From: Paenibacillus sp.
GTDB taxonomy: Bacteria; Bacillota; Bacilli; Paenibacillales; Paenibacillaceae
NCBI GenBank assembly: GCA_029256665.1
Contig: JAQSXN010000300.1
Coordinates: 1 to 5,632, forward strand
Reading direction: 5' to 3'
Length of the DNA: 5,632 bases
Shown here one piece after another: positions 4,822 through 5,632 of the stretch (its first letter is position 1; each line of letters starts with the position of its first letter). The notes under the pieces were generated by a model. That model ran no database searches. It saw only the letters and a list, made by a program, of their open reading frames with translations, and had not been told where the DNA came from. Both the position numbers and the translations under genes were made by a program.

Positions 4822-5632
4822 GAGGTTGATGTTGCCGGTGCTACGTTGTTGCGCGGAGGAATGACGGAGCCGCGCGATGCCGACGACTTGATCGCACTCG
4901 TCCATGAGACGTATGAAAGTCTAAAAGAAGAATCGGATTACTCTCCAGCAAATCAACGGGTGACCGGCATCATTAAACGATTGTCCCAGCGGTTAAGATG
5001 TGCTTTCATAAAGGAAGACGAAGTCGTGCAGGCGGTGCTTGCGAACGAGTTCGTTCGCTCGAACTTGCGCAGTTTGAGGAGGATATTATCCCGAGCCGAG
5101 TTTTTGGCCGAGCTTCACGATTCTCGCCAATTGACGCGATCCAAGGACTCCGTCATCGATCATATCGGCCGTCTGTCTTATTGGAATGTCTATGTATCGT
5201 TGGTTGGCAAGGAGCTCGCCATGCTACGTCGCTTGAATTCGCGCCATGGCGGGCATGCGAACGAGAACTCCCCTATCGTGTTCGTGGGCAGCGGACCGTT
5301 GCCGTTAAGCCCGATTGTGCTGAATCGATTCGGAGGAAACGAGATTATCTGCCTGGAGATGGATTCCGAAGCCTATGAAGCTTCATGCATGCTGCTAGAG
5401 CGAGCGGGTTTAAGCAATGGCGTGAAGATCATACAGGTTAACGGATCTGAATTCGATTATAGCGGCTGCAATCGGATTTTCCTCGCGAGTCTGGTCCAAA
5501 ATAAGACCGAGGTGCTTAACCGGATCGCGCAGTCCTCCCCTAATCCGCTTGTGGCGATTCGTACGGCTGAAGGAATAAGGCAAATCATGTACGAAGCGGT
5601 CGACGAAACGCATATGAACGAGTTAGGTTGGC
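4819..5632 (+). CDS. cntL: Nicotianamine-synthase-like aminobutanoyltransferase (CntL type), 3' end outside the window
   Basis: The frame is open to the right edge, giving 271 residues without a stop; CntL-type enzymes are about 270-280, so only a few residues are likely missing. These enzymes transfer the aminobutanoyl group of S-adenosylmethionine to an amino acid (histidine in staphylopine and pseudopaline), making the intermediate that an opine dehydrogenase (CntM) reduces with a keto acid to a metallophore. The diagnostic motif is FVGSGPLPLSPIVL (155-168), nearly identical to the SAM-binding motif of plant nicotianamine synthase, followed by LEMDSEA (179-185) and the C-terminal VAIRTAEG and MYEAVDE segments matching the conserved end of the family. 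The N-terminal half is helical and charged with no signal peptide, so the enzyme is cytosolic. ATG 4819 has GAGGGAG (4804-4810) 8 nt upstream; ATG 4861 has its GGAGG too close, and ATG 4795 lacks a ribosome site. Amino-acid substrate and product are not determined. Confidence 0.85.
   Translation, partial: MEVDVAGATLLRGGMTEPRDADDLIALVHETYESLKEESDYSPANQRVTGIIKRLSQRLRCAFIKEDEVVQAVLANEFVRSNLRSLRRILSRAEFLAELHDSRQLTRSKDSVIDHIGRLSYWNVYVSLVGKELAMLRRLNSRHGGHANENSPIVFVGSGPLPLSPIVLNRFGGNEIICLEMDSEAYEASCMLLERAGLSNGVKIIQVNGSEFDYSGCNRIFLASLVQNKTEVLNRIAQSSPNPLVAIRTAEGIRQIMYEAVDETHMNELGW

Noticed and set aside
4569..4829. Small + strand frame with a repeated TRFIRATA peptide
   Set aside because: It runs across the terminator and both hairpin repeats; the peptide repeat is only the DNA repeat being read, and it ends inside the next gene.
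4998..5378. A 126-codon + strand frame within the cntL-like gene
   Set aside because: It is a shifted frame over DNA that encodes the conserved FVGSGPLPL motif in another frame; the protein has no recognisable features.

Overview
The window looks like chromosomal DNA from a Paenibacillaceae bacterium (Paenibacillus, Cohnella or a close relative). The evidence is a moderately high GC content, strong purine-rich Shine-Dalgarno sequences (GGAGGG, AAAGGAG, GGGGAGGG), GTG and TTG starts, sigma-A-like promoters, and gene families familiar from that group. All supported genes lie on the + strand. No RNA gene, CRISPR array or transposase was seen.

Layout. Positions 1-81 are the extreme C-terminus of a probable FAD-linked (berberine-bridge-type) oxidase, followed by a hairpin/T-tract terminator at 119-146. 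A compact four-gene block follows: a VanY-like D,D-carboxypeptidase (279-1181), a VanZ-like membrane protein (1178-1708), a VanR-like response regulator (1746-2441) and a VanS-like histidine kinase (2434-3531). Two of the junctions overlap by 4 and 8 nt, which suggests translational coupling. The block resembles the regulatory and accessory parts of a glycopeptide-resistance cluster, but the window holds no vanH, van ligase or vanX. It is therefore more likely a cell-wall sensing and remodelling module than a full resistance operon. A tandem 12-bp direct repeat upstream of vanY is a candidate binding site for the response regulator.

Next is an EamA/DMT-family transporter (3637-4557). It has its own sigma-A-type promoter, a 22-bp imperfect palindrome over the predicted transcription start, and a terminator at 4589-4622. 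The 4623-4750 spacer carries two copies of a roughly 30-bp repeat, each containing a small hairpin.

The most interesting gene is the last. From about 4819 to the right edge there is an open, 3'-truncated frame for a nicotianamine-synthase-like protein of the CntL type, with its own TATAAT promoter. Such enzymes build staphylopine/pseudopaline/bacillopaline-type opine metallophores. In Pseudomonas aeruginosa the pseudopaline exporter CntI is also an EamA-family protein, so the upstream transporter is a candidate metallophore exporter here, although a terminator separates the two genes. The window probably cuts into a zinc/metal-acquisition locus that continues to the right.
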